Of a stretch of DNA of 64,000 nucleotides, positions 41,023 to 48,601 are shown in pieces; the stretch's first letter is position 1, and the number at the start of each line of letters is the position of its first letter. The DNA comes from Halobacillus litoralis. Lineage in GTDB: Bacteria; Bacillota; Bacilli; Bacillales; Halobacillaceae. Under the pieces are notes generated by a model. It made no database searches and was not told the DNA's origin. It was given only the letters and a program-made list of their open reading frames with translations. The position numbers and the translations under genes are program-made. The stretch is from assembly GCF_020171725.1 (NCBI RefSeq), contig NZ_JAIVAJ010000007.1:124001-188000 (forward strand), given 5' to 3'.

Positions 41023-41508
41023 TTATTTTATTTGAAAGAATACAGGATACATGACATACGTCTGAAGCCCGGCACTGTTCTCCCACGTAGCTCTGAATGT
41101 ATAATACATGGTTGTCCCTCGTGCTCCTTCAATCTCGAATTCGTTAGGATCCTCGATTCTTCCACCCTCAAGAGCCAACAAATCAATTTTTGAATAGGTG
41201 AAGCTCCCAGGGGTTTCTGTATCGAATTCAAACTGAACCCGATCCCCTTGTTCCACATCGATGGTCGGTGCTCCCAATTCTTCAGCCCGGTCCTCCGACA
41301 TTCTGAAAAAGCCATTCAAGTCACAGGAGGCTTCTCGCACACAACTGAAGCCGGGAACAAGTGGGTAGACCTGCGCCCCTTTTTTCAATACCGTATTTTG
41401 CAGATGGTCTTCGTTCAATGCGTACTCTTTCACTTCGTCTCTGCCAAACCAAAGGCTGCACAATAGAACAACAGCTAGTGCAGCCGCGGCGGAACCCAAC
41501 TGCTTCAA
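41023..41508 (-). CDS. Exported hypothetical protein (161 aa)
   Basis: An N-terminal hydrophobic segment (SAAAALAVVLLCSLWFG) acts as signal or anchor. The mature part is acidic and beta-rich, with two Cys (FSCVREASC) that may form a disulfide. No family motif was recognised. It begins 11 bp after the DinB-like gene, so they probably share a transcript. Confidence 0.6.
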   Translation of the reverse strand: MKQLGSAAAALAVVLLCSLWFGRDEVKEYALNEDHLQNTVLKKGAQVYPLVPGFSCVREASCDLNGFFRMSEDRAEELGAPTIDVEQGDRVQFEFDTETPGSFTYSKIDLLALEGGRIEDPNEFEIEGARGTTMYYTFRATWENSAGLQTYVMYPVFFQIK

Positions 41509-41519
41509 CGAATCAACTC

Positions 41520-41975
41520 CTACCCTTTTACCACTGCACGTTTACTCCACGCACCGAATTCTTTTCGAACATGGACAATCTGACCGATATGATAAGCGTT
41601 ATGAAGCCATAACTGACCTAAATCGGCTGTCCATTTCTGAAGTTTTTCATCACTGCAGGTTCTGAGAGAATTCCGGAATTGCCGATACGTCTGGTCTGCT
41701 TCCTTTACCATTCTCCTCCAATCCTTATGTTCGAGAATGAATGTGTTGTATGAGCTTGGCAAAGACGCTACTTCTTCTCCTCTGAACCTCGACAAAAAAC
41801 GGTCATTGTAAAAATCCAGATGGTGGATGATTTCTGCAATCGAGTTGGCTTGCCCGACCTCTGCCTTGAAGTGCGCCTCGTAGTCATTAAGCTGATCGAC
41901 CGCTGTTAAGAAACAAGCAAAATACTGATCACGATCATATATTGCAGCAAACTGTTCCAGCACCCATTGCCTCAT
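41520..41975 (-). CDS. DinB-superfamily protein
   Basis: The 151-residue helical-bundle protein has a His triad pattern compatible with DinB/YfiT metal binding: IIHHLDFYNDRF near residue 50 and LWLHNAYHIGQIVHVRKEFG near the C-terminus. Many members are thiol-dependent S-transferases (bacillithiol) or stress proteins. AGGGGTG lies 8 nt before the ATG at 41975; upstream extension of the frame to 42209 overlaps the divergent rsbR-like gene and is not credible. Confidence 0.78.
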   Translation of the reverse strand: MRQWVLEQFAAIYDRDQYFACFLTAVDQLNDYEAHFKAEVGQANSIAEIIHHLDFYNDRFLSRFRGEEVASLPSSYNTFILEHKDWRRMVKEADQTYRQFRNSLRTCSDEKLQKWTADLGQLWLHNAYHIGQIVHVRKEFGAWSKRAVVKG

Positions 41976-42084
41976 GATTTTCACCCCTTTTCTTCTATTA
42001 CCCCAAAGCTCGAATTTTGACACAGGAAATAGGTTTACAATTTCATAAATTCGGTTAAACAGGGAGTTTGAGAGGAGTTTTACA

Positions 42085-42927
42085 ATGCAGATCAATAAAT
42101 CCTTACATGATTTTCTATTAAACAAAGCCGAGCAGCTCACCGAAGAATGGTATGAAAGTCTGGATAAAACCGGTTCCGGGGTGTATGCCTCAAAAAATCC
42201 TGCCGTCATTGAAAACTTGAAGAGTCAGAATTTCAAGTTCCACAGACGCCTTTGCAAGATATTCGTTATGGACAGAGAGGCTTTCTATGAACAATTTGAA
42301 GGATGGATCAATGAAGTAGGTAGTGACCCTGAACATTTAGAAACTCCTACCCACCTTATTATGAGAGAGTTTTTCCGGACACGCGAACAGTACTTAACTT
42401 TTCTGGAGGAATACATTGAGCATCATGCGCACGCGGAAGGTTCAGAGGTTACGAAAGAGTGGCGCAGAGCTTTAGTCGAAGCCATCGATACCATAACCAT
42501 GCGTGTTGTCGAGGAAAAATCGAACGAACTGAACGACCAAATCGAGAAACAGCAGCAGACCATTAACGAATTGAGCTCTCCTCTTATCCTCTTACCAGAA
42601 GGTCGTGCATTACTTCCTTTGGTCGGGGACATTAGTTCAGAAAGAGCGGAAGCCATTTTGGAAAATACGCTGCAAGGGTGCACAAACAAGTCGATTGATC
42701 ATTTGTTCATCGACCTATCGGGTGTCTATTTAGTCGATACGCTCGTCGCTCAGCAAATCTTCCAACTGCTAAAAGGCTTGGAACTGATCGGAGTTACCAG
42801 CACACTGTCAGGCATCCGCCCGGAAATGGCGCAGATGGCCACTCAGCTTGGGATCGACTTTGGGCGAATTTCGATTACCAATACATTAGCCACCGCTTTC
42901 GCGCAAGACCCAATCTACAACAAATAA
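42085..42927 (+). CDS. RsbR-type stressosome protein with C-terminal STAS domain
   Basis: The N-terminal domain (1-150) is a helical, globin-like RsbR N domain; a helix (about 150-170) links to a STAS domain (SPLILLPEGRALLPLVGDI onward). The phosphorylatable Thr region DLSGVYLVDTLVAQ and TLSGIRPEMAQMATQLG are present. RsbR paralogues (RsbRA-RD) form the stressosome that controls sigma-B; length and N-terminus are closest to RsbRD/YqhA in general character. The gene is alone, away from the rsb cluster, and ends in a strong terminator. Confidence 0.88.
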   Translation: MQINKSLHDFLLNKAEQLTEEWYESLDKTGSGVYASKNPAVIENLKSQNFKFHRRLCKIFVMDREAFYEQFEGWINEVGSDPEHLETPTHLIMREFFRTREQYLTFLEEYIEHHAHAEGSEVTKEWRRALVEAIDTITMRVVEEKSNELNDQIEKQQQTINELSSPLILLPEGRALLPLVGDISSERAEAILENTLQGCTNKSIDHLFIDLSGVYLVDTLVAQQIFQLLKGLELIGVTSTLSGIRPEMAQMATQLGIDFGRISITNTLATAFAQDPIYNK

Positions 42928-42950
42928 CCCCTCATTTTCGAGGGGTTTTT
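42926..42950 (+). terminator. Terminator of the rsbR-like gene
   Basis: The stem AACCCCTC/GAGGGGTT is followed by T7. Confidence 0.85.
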
Positions 42951-42993
42951 TTGTTTCTACTTCGAGAAGGGTCTACCATTCATCTTTAACCAA

Positions 42994-43029
42994 AAAAGGA
43001 AACCCTCAAAAGAGAGTTTCCTTTTTTGT
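42994..43029 (-). repeat. Displaced duplicate of the proA terminator (36-bp direct repeat, left)
   Basis: This 36-bp sequence is identical to 43344-43379 and contains the same hairpin (GGAAACCCTC/GAGAGTTTCC with A- and T-tracts). The two copies flank repeat element copy 2 exactly. Confidence 0.9.
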
Positions 43030-43342
43030 TTGGTGAAAGTCATGTCGGTTCATTTTCAGTAGAGAAGCAGTGTGGCGAAACCTCTTTTTCTTAACATCTG
43101 AAAAGGCGATGATTGCACAGCACAACGTTGTCTTTCCAGAACCTCGTTCGGTTCTGCTCCCACTACTTTCGTACAGTGGGGTGGAAAATGGCGAGACTCC
43201 TGCGGGATGCACGGACCACGGCGAGATCCACTCAGGCATAGCCTGAGTTAGCTCGGCGTCCGCCGCGGAAAGCGAGTTATTTTCCACCCCGCTGCCCACC
43301 CCATTTGTAACAGAACCGTTCTCAATACTTTTTCAACAGCCA
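43030..43342 (-). repeat. Composite MITE-like dispersed repeat, copy 2 (inverted)
   Basis: Read on the minus strand it begins GGCTGTTGAAAAAGTATTGAG and GGTTCTGTTACAAATGGGG, as in copy 1, and ends GAACCGACATGACTTTCACC. The hairpin module GGCGAGACTCCTGCGGGA to GCGGAAAGCGAG (43190-43280) is in plus orientation here, that is inverted relative to the rest of the element, and is framed by GGGGTGGAAAAT and ATTTTCCACCCC. Perfect 36-bp direct repeats flank the element. Confidence 0.8.
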
Positions 43343-43343
43343 G

Positions 43344-43379
43344 AAAAGGAAACCCTCAAAAGAGAGTTTCCTTTTTTGT
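43344..43379 (-). terminator. Terminator of the proline operon (36-bp direct repeat, right)
   Basis: On the minus strand a GGAAACTCTC/GAGGGTTTCC-type stem is followed by TTTT, 5 bp after the proA stop. An identical copy is at 42994-43029 beyond the inserted element. Confidence 0.85.
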
Positions 43380-43384
43380 ATCTT

Positions 43385-44644
43385 TTATCGGATTTGGCCA
43401 GTACCTTTCATAAGGAACTTGATTGTAGTCAATGCAGGCAGTCCCATAGGACCACGTGCGTGAAGCTTTTGAGTGGAGATTCCAATCTCAGCTCCGAATC
43501 CTAGTGCACCACCGTCTGTGAAACGAGTGGAAGCATTGTGGTAAAGGGCAGCCGCATCAACAAGTGCGAAGAATTTCTGTGCTGCTTCTTCGTCTTCCGT
43601 AACAATGGCTTCTGAGTGCTTCGTGCCGTACGTTTCGATGTGTTCAATCGCTTCTAGTACATCGTCAACGGACTTCACAGCGATGTCTGTGCTCAAGTAT
43701 TCGTTTGCCCAGTCTTCTTCTCCAGCTGGTACAGAACCTGGCAGGACATCCAGTACGTGCTCGTCACCGTGAACTTGGATATCGTTTTCTTGTAGGGCTT
43801 TGACAAGAGCCTCGCGGTTTTCTGCCAGCCAGTCTTTGTGCACGATCAGCGTTTCCGCTGCGTTACATACAGCCGGGCGGTCTGTTTTCGCATTGACCAG
43901 GATGTTGATTGCTTTTTCAACATCTGCTGCCTTGTCGATATAGATGTGGCAGTTTCCGACACCTGTTTCAAGCACAGGTACTGTTGCGTTTTCCACAACG
44001 GCTTGGATCAGTTTGCCGCCCCCACGTGGGATCAAGACGTCGATGTGTTCTTTCATTGTAAATAGTTCGTTCGTTGCTGCACGGTCTGTCGAAGCAATGA
44101 ACTGTACCGCTTCTTTCGGCACCTTCGTCTCTGCCAGACCTTTGTGCATTACTTCAACGATTGCTGCGTTTGAATTGATGGCGTTGGATCCGCCTTTTAA
44201 TACAATGGCGTTACCTGATTTCAGTGCAAGACCTGTTGCATCCACCGTTACGTTCGGTCGTGCTTCATAGATCATACCGATTACGCCGAGTGGTACAGTC
44301 ACTTTTTCTACACGAAGATCGTTTTCTAATGTCCAGTCAGACAGTACCTGACCTGTTGGATCTTCCAGTTTGGATACATCGCGCAGTCCTTGAGCGAAGT
44401 CTGAGATTCGCTCTTTGGATAGAGACAAGCGGTCCATGAAGGCTTCCGTGAATCCTTTTTCACGTCCAGCCTCCAAGTCCTTCTCGTTTGCCGCTAAAAT
44501 CGTTTCGTATTCACGCTCAAGTACATCGGCAAGGTGAAGAAGTGCTTCGTTTCGTTCCTCTGTGGAAAGTACCATCAGTTTCTTAGATGCTTTCTTCGCT
44601 TCAATTGCTTGTGCTTCAACGTTCACATTTGTTTTTACAGTCAT
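43385..44644 (-). CDS. proA: Glutamate-5-semialdehyde dehydrogenase (gamma-glutamyl phosphate reductase)
   Basis: The 419-residue protein has GMIYEARPNVTVDATGLALKSG (cofactor region), LIPRGGGKLIQAV, and the catalytic Cys in RPAVCNAAETLIVH. It reduces gamma-glutamyl phosphate to glutamate semialdehyde in proline synthesis. The ATG at 44644 has GGAGG 6 nt upstream; a TTG one codon earlier opens the longest frame. Last gene of the three-gene proline operon; in Halobacillus halophilus the equivalent proHJA operon is salt-induced to make proline as compatible solute. Confidence 0.95.
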   Translation of the reverse strand: MTVKTNVNVEAQAIEAKKASKKLMVLSTEERNEALLHLADVLEREYETILAANEKDLEAGREKGFTEAFMDRLSLSKERISDFAQGLRDVSKLEDPTGQVLSDWTLENDLRVEKVTVPLGVIGMIYEARPNVTVDATGLALKSGNAIVLKGGSNAINSNAAIVEVMHKGLAETKVPKEAVQFIASTDRAATNELFTMKEHIDVLIPRGGGKLIQAVVENATVPVLETGVGNCHIYIDKAADVEKAINILVNAKTDRPAVCNAAETLIVHKDWLAENREALVKALQENDIQVHGDEHVLDVLPGSVPAGEEDWANEYLSTDIAVKSVDDVLEAIEHIETYGTKHSEAIVTEDEEAAQKFFALVDAAALYHNASTRFTDGGALGFGAEIGISTQKLHARGPMGLPALTTIKFLMKGTGQIR

Positions 44645-44668
44645 CAAAGACCTCCTGTTAGTATTGTT

Positions 44669-45799
44669 TTACACACCTACGGGCATAGAAACTTCTAAAT
44701 GACAAACAAAATCTTTACGGTCGATTGCAGCTTTTTCATACGATTCAAGTTCAGGTTCAGTCAGTTCAATCATTTCTTTCAGTTGTTCAGAAGAATAGTT
44801 GACGACTCCTAGACCGATTTCTTCTCCGTGCAGGTCATGGATGCGTACAACCGCTCCTTTTTTGAAGCGCCCCTTCACATGGTGGATGTTCATAGCCAGA
44901 AGGCTCTTCTTCATGTCAACGACCGATTCTTTCGCACGGTGGTCGATAATGACCTCACCTTCAGGTCCAGAGTTGAAGGCAATCCACTGTTTCTTCTGAT
45001 CAAGGTTTTCACTATCTTGATTTGCTTCAAAGTACGTTCCTCTCGCATCTCCGTATACGGCGTCGTATACGATATCCTCGACTCCGGCTTTACCTAGGAA
45101 GGAAGAGATACCGGATGCCATTGTGATTTTGAAGGCGTCGATTTTAGACTTCATGCCGCCTGTTCCGACGTCACTTCCAGGTTCACCTGCAACGGCTTCA
45201 ATTTCTGGTGTGATGTCATGAACGGTTTCAAGAAGCTCGGCATTTTGATTTTTACGTGGATCATCATCATATAGTCCGTCAATGTCGGAAAGGATGATGA
45301 GCTGGTCCGCGTCAACAAGACCGGCTACCTTAGCAGATAGGGTATCGTTGTCTCCGAACTTCAGACGGTCGATTGTAATCGTGTCATTTTCGTTTACGAT
45401 CGGAATAATGCCTCGTTCAAGTAATACGTTGATGGTGTTACGAGCATTGTTATAACGATTTTCATCCGAAAAGTCACTGCGTGTGATTAGGATTTGTGAT
45501 CCATTGTAACCGTGAGACAGGAATAGGTCGGAATACGACTCCATTAACAGCCCTTGGCCGATGGATGCAGCGGCTTGTTTTTCTGGAAGAGAGCTAGGGC
45601 GTTCCAGGCATCCGAGTTTACGATACCCAGCCGCGACAGCTCCTGAGGATACAAGTAGAACTTCGTGGCCGTCGTCTTTCAAGCGGACGACTTCATCAAC
45701 TAGTTTTTCGAGCTTACGGCGGCTGATTTCACCGTGCAAGCTTGTAAGGGAACTACTACCAATTTTAATTACGATTCGTTTTGTTTCTTTAGTCAACAT
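44669..45799 (-). CDS. proJ: Glutamate 5-kinase with PUA domain
   Basis: The 376-residue protein has the amino-acid-kinase fold (IKIGSSSLTS, LVSSGAVAAGYRKLG, NENDTI, GDNDTLSAKVAGLVDADQLIILSDIDGLYDDDP) followed by a C-terminal PUA domain (about 280-365). It phosphorylates glutamate, the committed step of proline synthesis, and is commonly feedback-inhibited by proline; osmotic isoforms such as ProJ are less sensitive. The symbol follows the proH-proJ-proA order and is inferred; proB would be the housekeeping name. It lies 24 bp upstream of proA. Confidence 0.9.
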   Translation of the reverse strand: MLTKETKRIVIKIGSSSLTSLHGEISRRKLEKLVDEVVRLKDDGHEVLLVSSGAVAAGYRKLGCLERPSSLPEKQAAASIGQGLLMESYSDLFLSHGYNGSQILITRSDFSDENRYNNARNTINVLLERGIIPIVNENDTITIDRLKFGDNDTLSAKVAGLVDADQLIILSDIDGLYDDDPRKNQNAELLETVHDITPEIEAVAGEPGSDVGTGGMKSKIDAFKITMASGISSFLGKAGVEDIVYDAVYGDARGTYFEANQDSENLDQKKQWIAFNSGPEGEVIIDHRAKESVVDMKKSLLAMNIHHVKGRFKKGAVVRIHDLHGEEIGLGVVNYSSEQLKEMIELTEPELESYEKAAIDRKDFVCHLEVSMPVGV

Positions 45800-45838
45800 A
45801 TCACTCCTGAAATAGACATATTTGCGACGTTAATTTAT

Positions 45839-46681
45839 TTATTTGGCTCCGACGAGGAGTCCTTCGATTTCTTTACTTAATTCTTTCGAACGGCTTGCTG
45901 CACCTTTTACTGCTTCGGAAATCGCTCTTCCTCCGCCGTTTGCGTTCAGTGCGTCAAGACCTGCTGCCGTTGTACCGTTTGGTGACGTTACGTTTTCTCT
46001 TAATTCTGTTGGACTTTCATCACGCTCAAGCATCATCTTCGCTGCACCCAGCAGTGTCTGTGCTCCGATTTCGCGAAGTGTTTCGCTGTCCATTCCTTCT
46101 TGAAGACCTGTTTCTTCGATGTGTTCCATTAAATAATAGAAATAAGCAGGTCCGCTTCCAGCGATGCCCGTGAAGACATCCATTTTATCTTCTTCAATGA
46201 CGAATACTTCTCCGATGGATTGTAGAAGCTCTTTCGCTACTTCCACTTTCTCCATATCTGCATATCGACCCGGGCAGACGGCCGTGGCTGATTCTCTCAG
46301 CATGCTGGACGTATTCGGCATCACTCGAATCACTTGTTGGTTTTCGTTCAGGCGTTCTTCCATATAGGACGTAGAAATTCCGGCCAATACAGATACAAGA
46401 ACTTGGTTCGGTTGGATTTTATCTTTGAGATCGGCTAGCACCGTGTCGATATCTTTCGGCTTCATCGCCAGAATGAACTGGTCGACTTCAGAAAAGTCAA
46501 GATTATCTTTTAATACTGTGCGTACGCCGTATTTTTCGTGGATGGAATTGAGGCGATCTTGATTACTTCTATTCGTTACGATGATGTTTTCTTTTGCAAT
46601 GGTTCCTGATTCAGCCATTCCAGAAATCATCGCTTCTGCCATTGAGCCGGCACCTAGAAAAGCAATCGTTTTGTTGATCAT
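45839..46681 (-). CDS. proH: Pyrroline-5-carboxylate reductase
   Basis: The 280-residue protein has NAD(P)-binding FLGAGSMAEAMISG, the AMKPKDI segment, RVMPNTSSM and GSGPAYFYYLME plus the C-terminal VTSPNGTTAAGLDAL signature of ProC-family enzymes. It makes proline from pyrroline-5-carboxylate. It is first in the operon with proJ and proA, matching the osmoadaptive proHJA arrangement. No T-box leader precedes it, unlike anabolic proline operons of Bacillus, which supports osmotic rather than amino-acid control. Confidence 0.9.
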   Translation of the reverse strand: MINKTIAFLGAGSMAEAMISGMAESGTIAKENIIVTNRSNQDRLNSIHEKYGVRTVLKDNLDFSEVDQFILAMKPKDIDTVLADLKDKIQPNQVLVSVLAGISTSYMEERLNENQQVIRVMPNTSSMLRESATAVCPGRYADMEKVEVAKELLQSIGEVFVIEEDKMDVFTGIAGSGPAYFYYLMEHIEETGLQEGMDSETLREIGAQTLLGAAKMMLERDESPTELRENVTSPNGTTAAGLDALNANGGGRAISEAVKGAASRSKELSKEIEGLLVGAK

Positions 46682-46750
46682 GTGGGTTCATCTCTCCCGT
46701 TTTTATTTTTGTTGTTCGCTTTTTTGTTCGCTCTTTGCAAGACGTTATCC

Positions 46751-46778
46751 ATCATAACACTGGAAAAATCTTTATCAA
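46751..46778 (-). promoter_or_regulatory. Promoter of the proHJA operon
   Basis: On the minus strand TTGATA (46773-46778) and TATGAT (46751-46756) are 16 bp apart. Both hexamers and the spacing are slightly suboptimal, as often seen in osmotically controlled sigma-A promoters. The start codon is about 60 bp downstream. Confidence 0.6.
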
Positions 46779-46799
46779 CAGCTTTTCTGCAAGTCATGC

Positions 46800-47090
46800 C
46801 TATAAGAGCCAATTAGTGAGTGTAAACGGTTTCATGGGGAGATATTTCTCTTTCATCGGCTCTCATCGGCAATATTTCCGTCTCAGGATACTATTTGCGG
46901 GTTGAATTTTCCGAAAAACAAAATTGACTGAATATTAAATTAATTGGTTGGTGGTGAGGATGAATCAGGAATATCTCCTAAAAATAGGATAAGGGCGGGG
47001 TTTTCAGGCTGTAGGAGAGGAACTGAATCCATCATTCTCTGGGATTGACTGTTTCGAAGAGTCTATTGTGGGTGGGCGGTTCTTTTTTTG
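46800..47090. other. Intergenic stretch without a recognised gene
   Basis: About 290 bp between the proHJA promoter and the 20-bp tandem repeat. It is AT-rich with scattered promoter-like words (TTGACT near 46924 and 47045). No ribosome-binding site followed by a frame longer than about ten codons was found. Confidence 0.5.
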
Positions 47091-47240
47091 TTCGAGCGCG
47101 ATTTTCTCTGTTCGAGCGCGGCTTTCTCCGTTCGAGTGCGGCTTTCTCCATTCGAGCGTGGCTTTCCCCGTTCGAGCGCGGCTTTCTCCGTTCGAGCGCG
47201 ACTTTCTCTGTTCGAGCGCGACTTTCTCTGTTCGAGCGTT
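47091..47240. repeat. 20-bp-period tandem repeat (seven full units plus partial eighth)
   Basis: TTCGAGCGCG or a one- or two-base variant recurs at 47091, 47111, 47131, 47151, 47171, 47191, 47211 and 47231, each followed by (A/G)CTTTCTC(C/T)G or a close variant. The period is exactly 20 bp, two turns of DNA and not a multiple of three. It lies upstream of proHJA and just beyond the thioredoxin terminator. Confidence 0.92.
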
Positions 47241-47255
47241 ATTAGAGAATAAAAA

Positions 47256-47281
47256 AATTCTGCCTGTAAGAAGGCAGAATT
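47256..47281 (-). terminator. Terminator of the thioredoxin-like gene
   Basis: On the minus strand AATTCTGCCT/AGGCAGAATT with a 6-nt loop is followed by T5-T7. Confidence 0.85.
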
Positions 47282-47616
47282 CATTCGTTCATAAAGTGAT
47301 TCAGTTTAGCCAGCTGCTGGTTCAGCTCCCCCATGGGTACAAAGCGGGCTTTGCGAAACATCTCTTTCCCTTCTACAAAAACCAGTACGGCGGGTACGGT
47401 CATGACGGATAAACTTCCAGCGACTTCCGGTACTTCCGATGCGTCCATATGCCTCGCTTGTATGGAGGGATAGTCCTCAAGCAGCTCTTCCACTTGAGGA
47501 AGGAGTGCATGACAAACGGAGCAGTTCGGCTGGGAAATGTATAGGAGGGTGATCGCTTCCTGTTGAATAAATGGATCCATCTCTTCTATTGAATGTAATG
47601 ACTGCATGTTCTTCAC
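47281..47616 (-). CDS. Thioredoxin-family protein
   Basis: The 111-residue protein has the thioredoxin fold with active site NCSVC (CxxC) near residues 31-36 and the cis-Pro segment TVPAVLVFVEGKE. The CSVC pair differs from the classical CGPC, suggesting a different redox potential and a role in thiol stress rather than as the main thioredoxin. It is cytoplasmic. An alternative is a YtpP-like protein; the partner is unknown. Confidence 0.82.
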   Translation of the reverse strand: MKNMQSLHSIEEMDPFIQQEAITLLYISQPNCSVCHALLPQVEELLEDYPSIQARHMDASEVPEVAGSLSVMTVPAVLVFVEGKEMFRKARFVPMGELNQQLAKLNHFMNE

Positions 47617-47664
47617 CTCCCCAACATTGTATCAGCACTTGGATTCCAAAATCCCGTTTTCTGC

Positions 47665-48261
47665 TTATTGCAGATTATCTGGATGGGGGTACTGATGGTA
47701 TCCGTCCTCTATTTCTTGAAAAATGTTCTCTTTTTGTTCAGGAGGTGCGGGCAGTTGGTTCTTCAATAGGACGAGCTGCTGCTTCAGTTGCTCAATATCT
47801 TCTTTCGTTGCCGGCTTACTCTGCTCCTTCAATTCGAAACCCACTTGCCCATTAGGCTCAAGTGTCGCGGTTTGAATATCACGTAAGGATGAGATATTCT
47901 GCTGGCGGCATTTCATCTCCAATTGATCGATGGTAAAACGAAGCCGCTTCATTTCTTTTTGTTGAATCTCTCCGTTCATGATAATGAGGGTCGAGCGTCC
48001 TGTCAGCAGCCGCTCCATAAAGTCGAATTTCACCTGAAGAAACTCCACGACGACTAGAGTTAAGACGAGAACGCCCCCAACCCCGAAGGTCACCCAAATA
48101 TTTTTACCTGCGACCGGTTGTATCAGTAAAGAACCGATGGCGATCATAATGACGGTTTGGGAAAGCGTCATTTGAGAAATCGACTTCCTTCCGGCCACCC
48201 TCAATATGAAGGTTCCTACTACTATAATGAGAATGGCCTTCCAAATCCAATCCATGTCCAT
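47665..48261 (-). CDS. DUF421 (YetF-family) membrane protein
   Basis: The first 80 residues have three hydrophobic segments including FILRVAGRKSISQMTLSQTVIMIAIGSLLIQP, the DUF421 signature. A cytoplasmic domain follows with LIIMNGEIQQKEMKRLRFTIDQLEMKCRQQNI and SLRDIQTATLEPNGQVGF. Bacillus has several paralogues (YetF, YdfR, YkjA), some sporulation-linked, of unclear function. AGGAG lies 7 nt before the ATG at 48261. It is divergent from argS. Confidence 0.85.
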   Translation of the reverse strand: MDMDWIWKAILIIVVGTFILRVAGRKSISQMTLSQTVIMIAIGSLLIQPVAGKNIWVTFGVGGVLVLTLVVVEFLQVKFDFMERLLTGRSTLIIMNGEIQQKEMKRLRFTIDQLEMKCRQQNISSLRDIQTATLEPNGQVGFELKEQSKPATKEDIEQLKQQLVLLKNQLPAPPEQKENIFQEIEDGYHQYPHPDNLQ

Positions 48262-48300
48262 ATGATCTCTCCTCTTTTCTTCTTATCATGTGAAAACCTC

Positions 48301-48329
48301 TTGCAAACCATCCATAGGTCGGCTATACT
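48301..48329 (+). promoter_or_regulatory. Promoter of the argS leader
   Basis: TTGCAA (48301-48306) and TATACT (48324-48329) are separated by 17 bp. Transcription would start about 20 bp before the T-box stem I. Confidence 0.7.
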
Positions 48330-48357
48330 TTTTTAAAACATTATGAAATTCGTGGAA

Positions 48358-48580
48358 AAAGAGAGTAGCGGACAGAAGACTGCAGCGAGTCAGGGTTGGT
48401 GTGAGCCTGATAGTCCTTCTGTCGGTGAACCGGACTTTTGAGAAGCCCTTCTGAAGATGAGTAGGAATGGCCGGGGTGTTTCCCCGTTATCAACGTTGAG
48501 CGGCTGATTGTTTTTCAGCCACAAGAGTGGTACCGCGGGTCTAACCTCGTCTCTTCATTGTAGAGACGAGGTTTTTTGTA
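48358..48580 (+). ncRNA. T-box leader of argS
   Basis: The leader contains the T-box sequence AGAGTGGTACCGCGGG (48524-48539) and ends in a terminator stem AACCTCGTCTCT/AGAGACGAGGTT (48543-48573) with T6. Stem I features include GCGAGTCAGGGTTGGTG and the GAACCGGACTTTTGAG segment. CGG at 48431-48433, followed by A, is the likely specifier codon and encodes arginine, as expected for argS. Uncharged tRNA-Arg would stabilise the antiterminator and allow transcription. Confidence 0.92.
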
Positions 48581-48601
48581 TGAAAAAAAGGAGGCATTCT
48601 A

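Noticed and set aside
46682..46900. T-box leader expected before a proline biosynthesis operon
   Set aside because: Neither a GGTGGTACCGCG-type sequence nor a leader terminator is present on the minus strand.
47063..47284. Open reading frames on both strands through the 20-bp repeat (repetitive ESRARTEK-like peptide)
   Set aside because: The 20-bp period is not a multiple of three, so open frames arise from the low stop content of the repeat. No ribosome-binding site is present.
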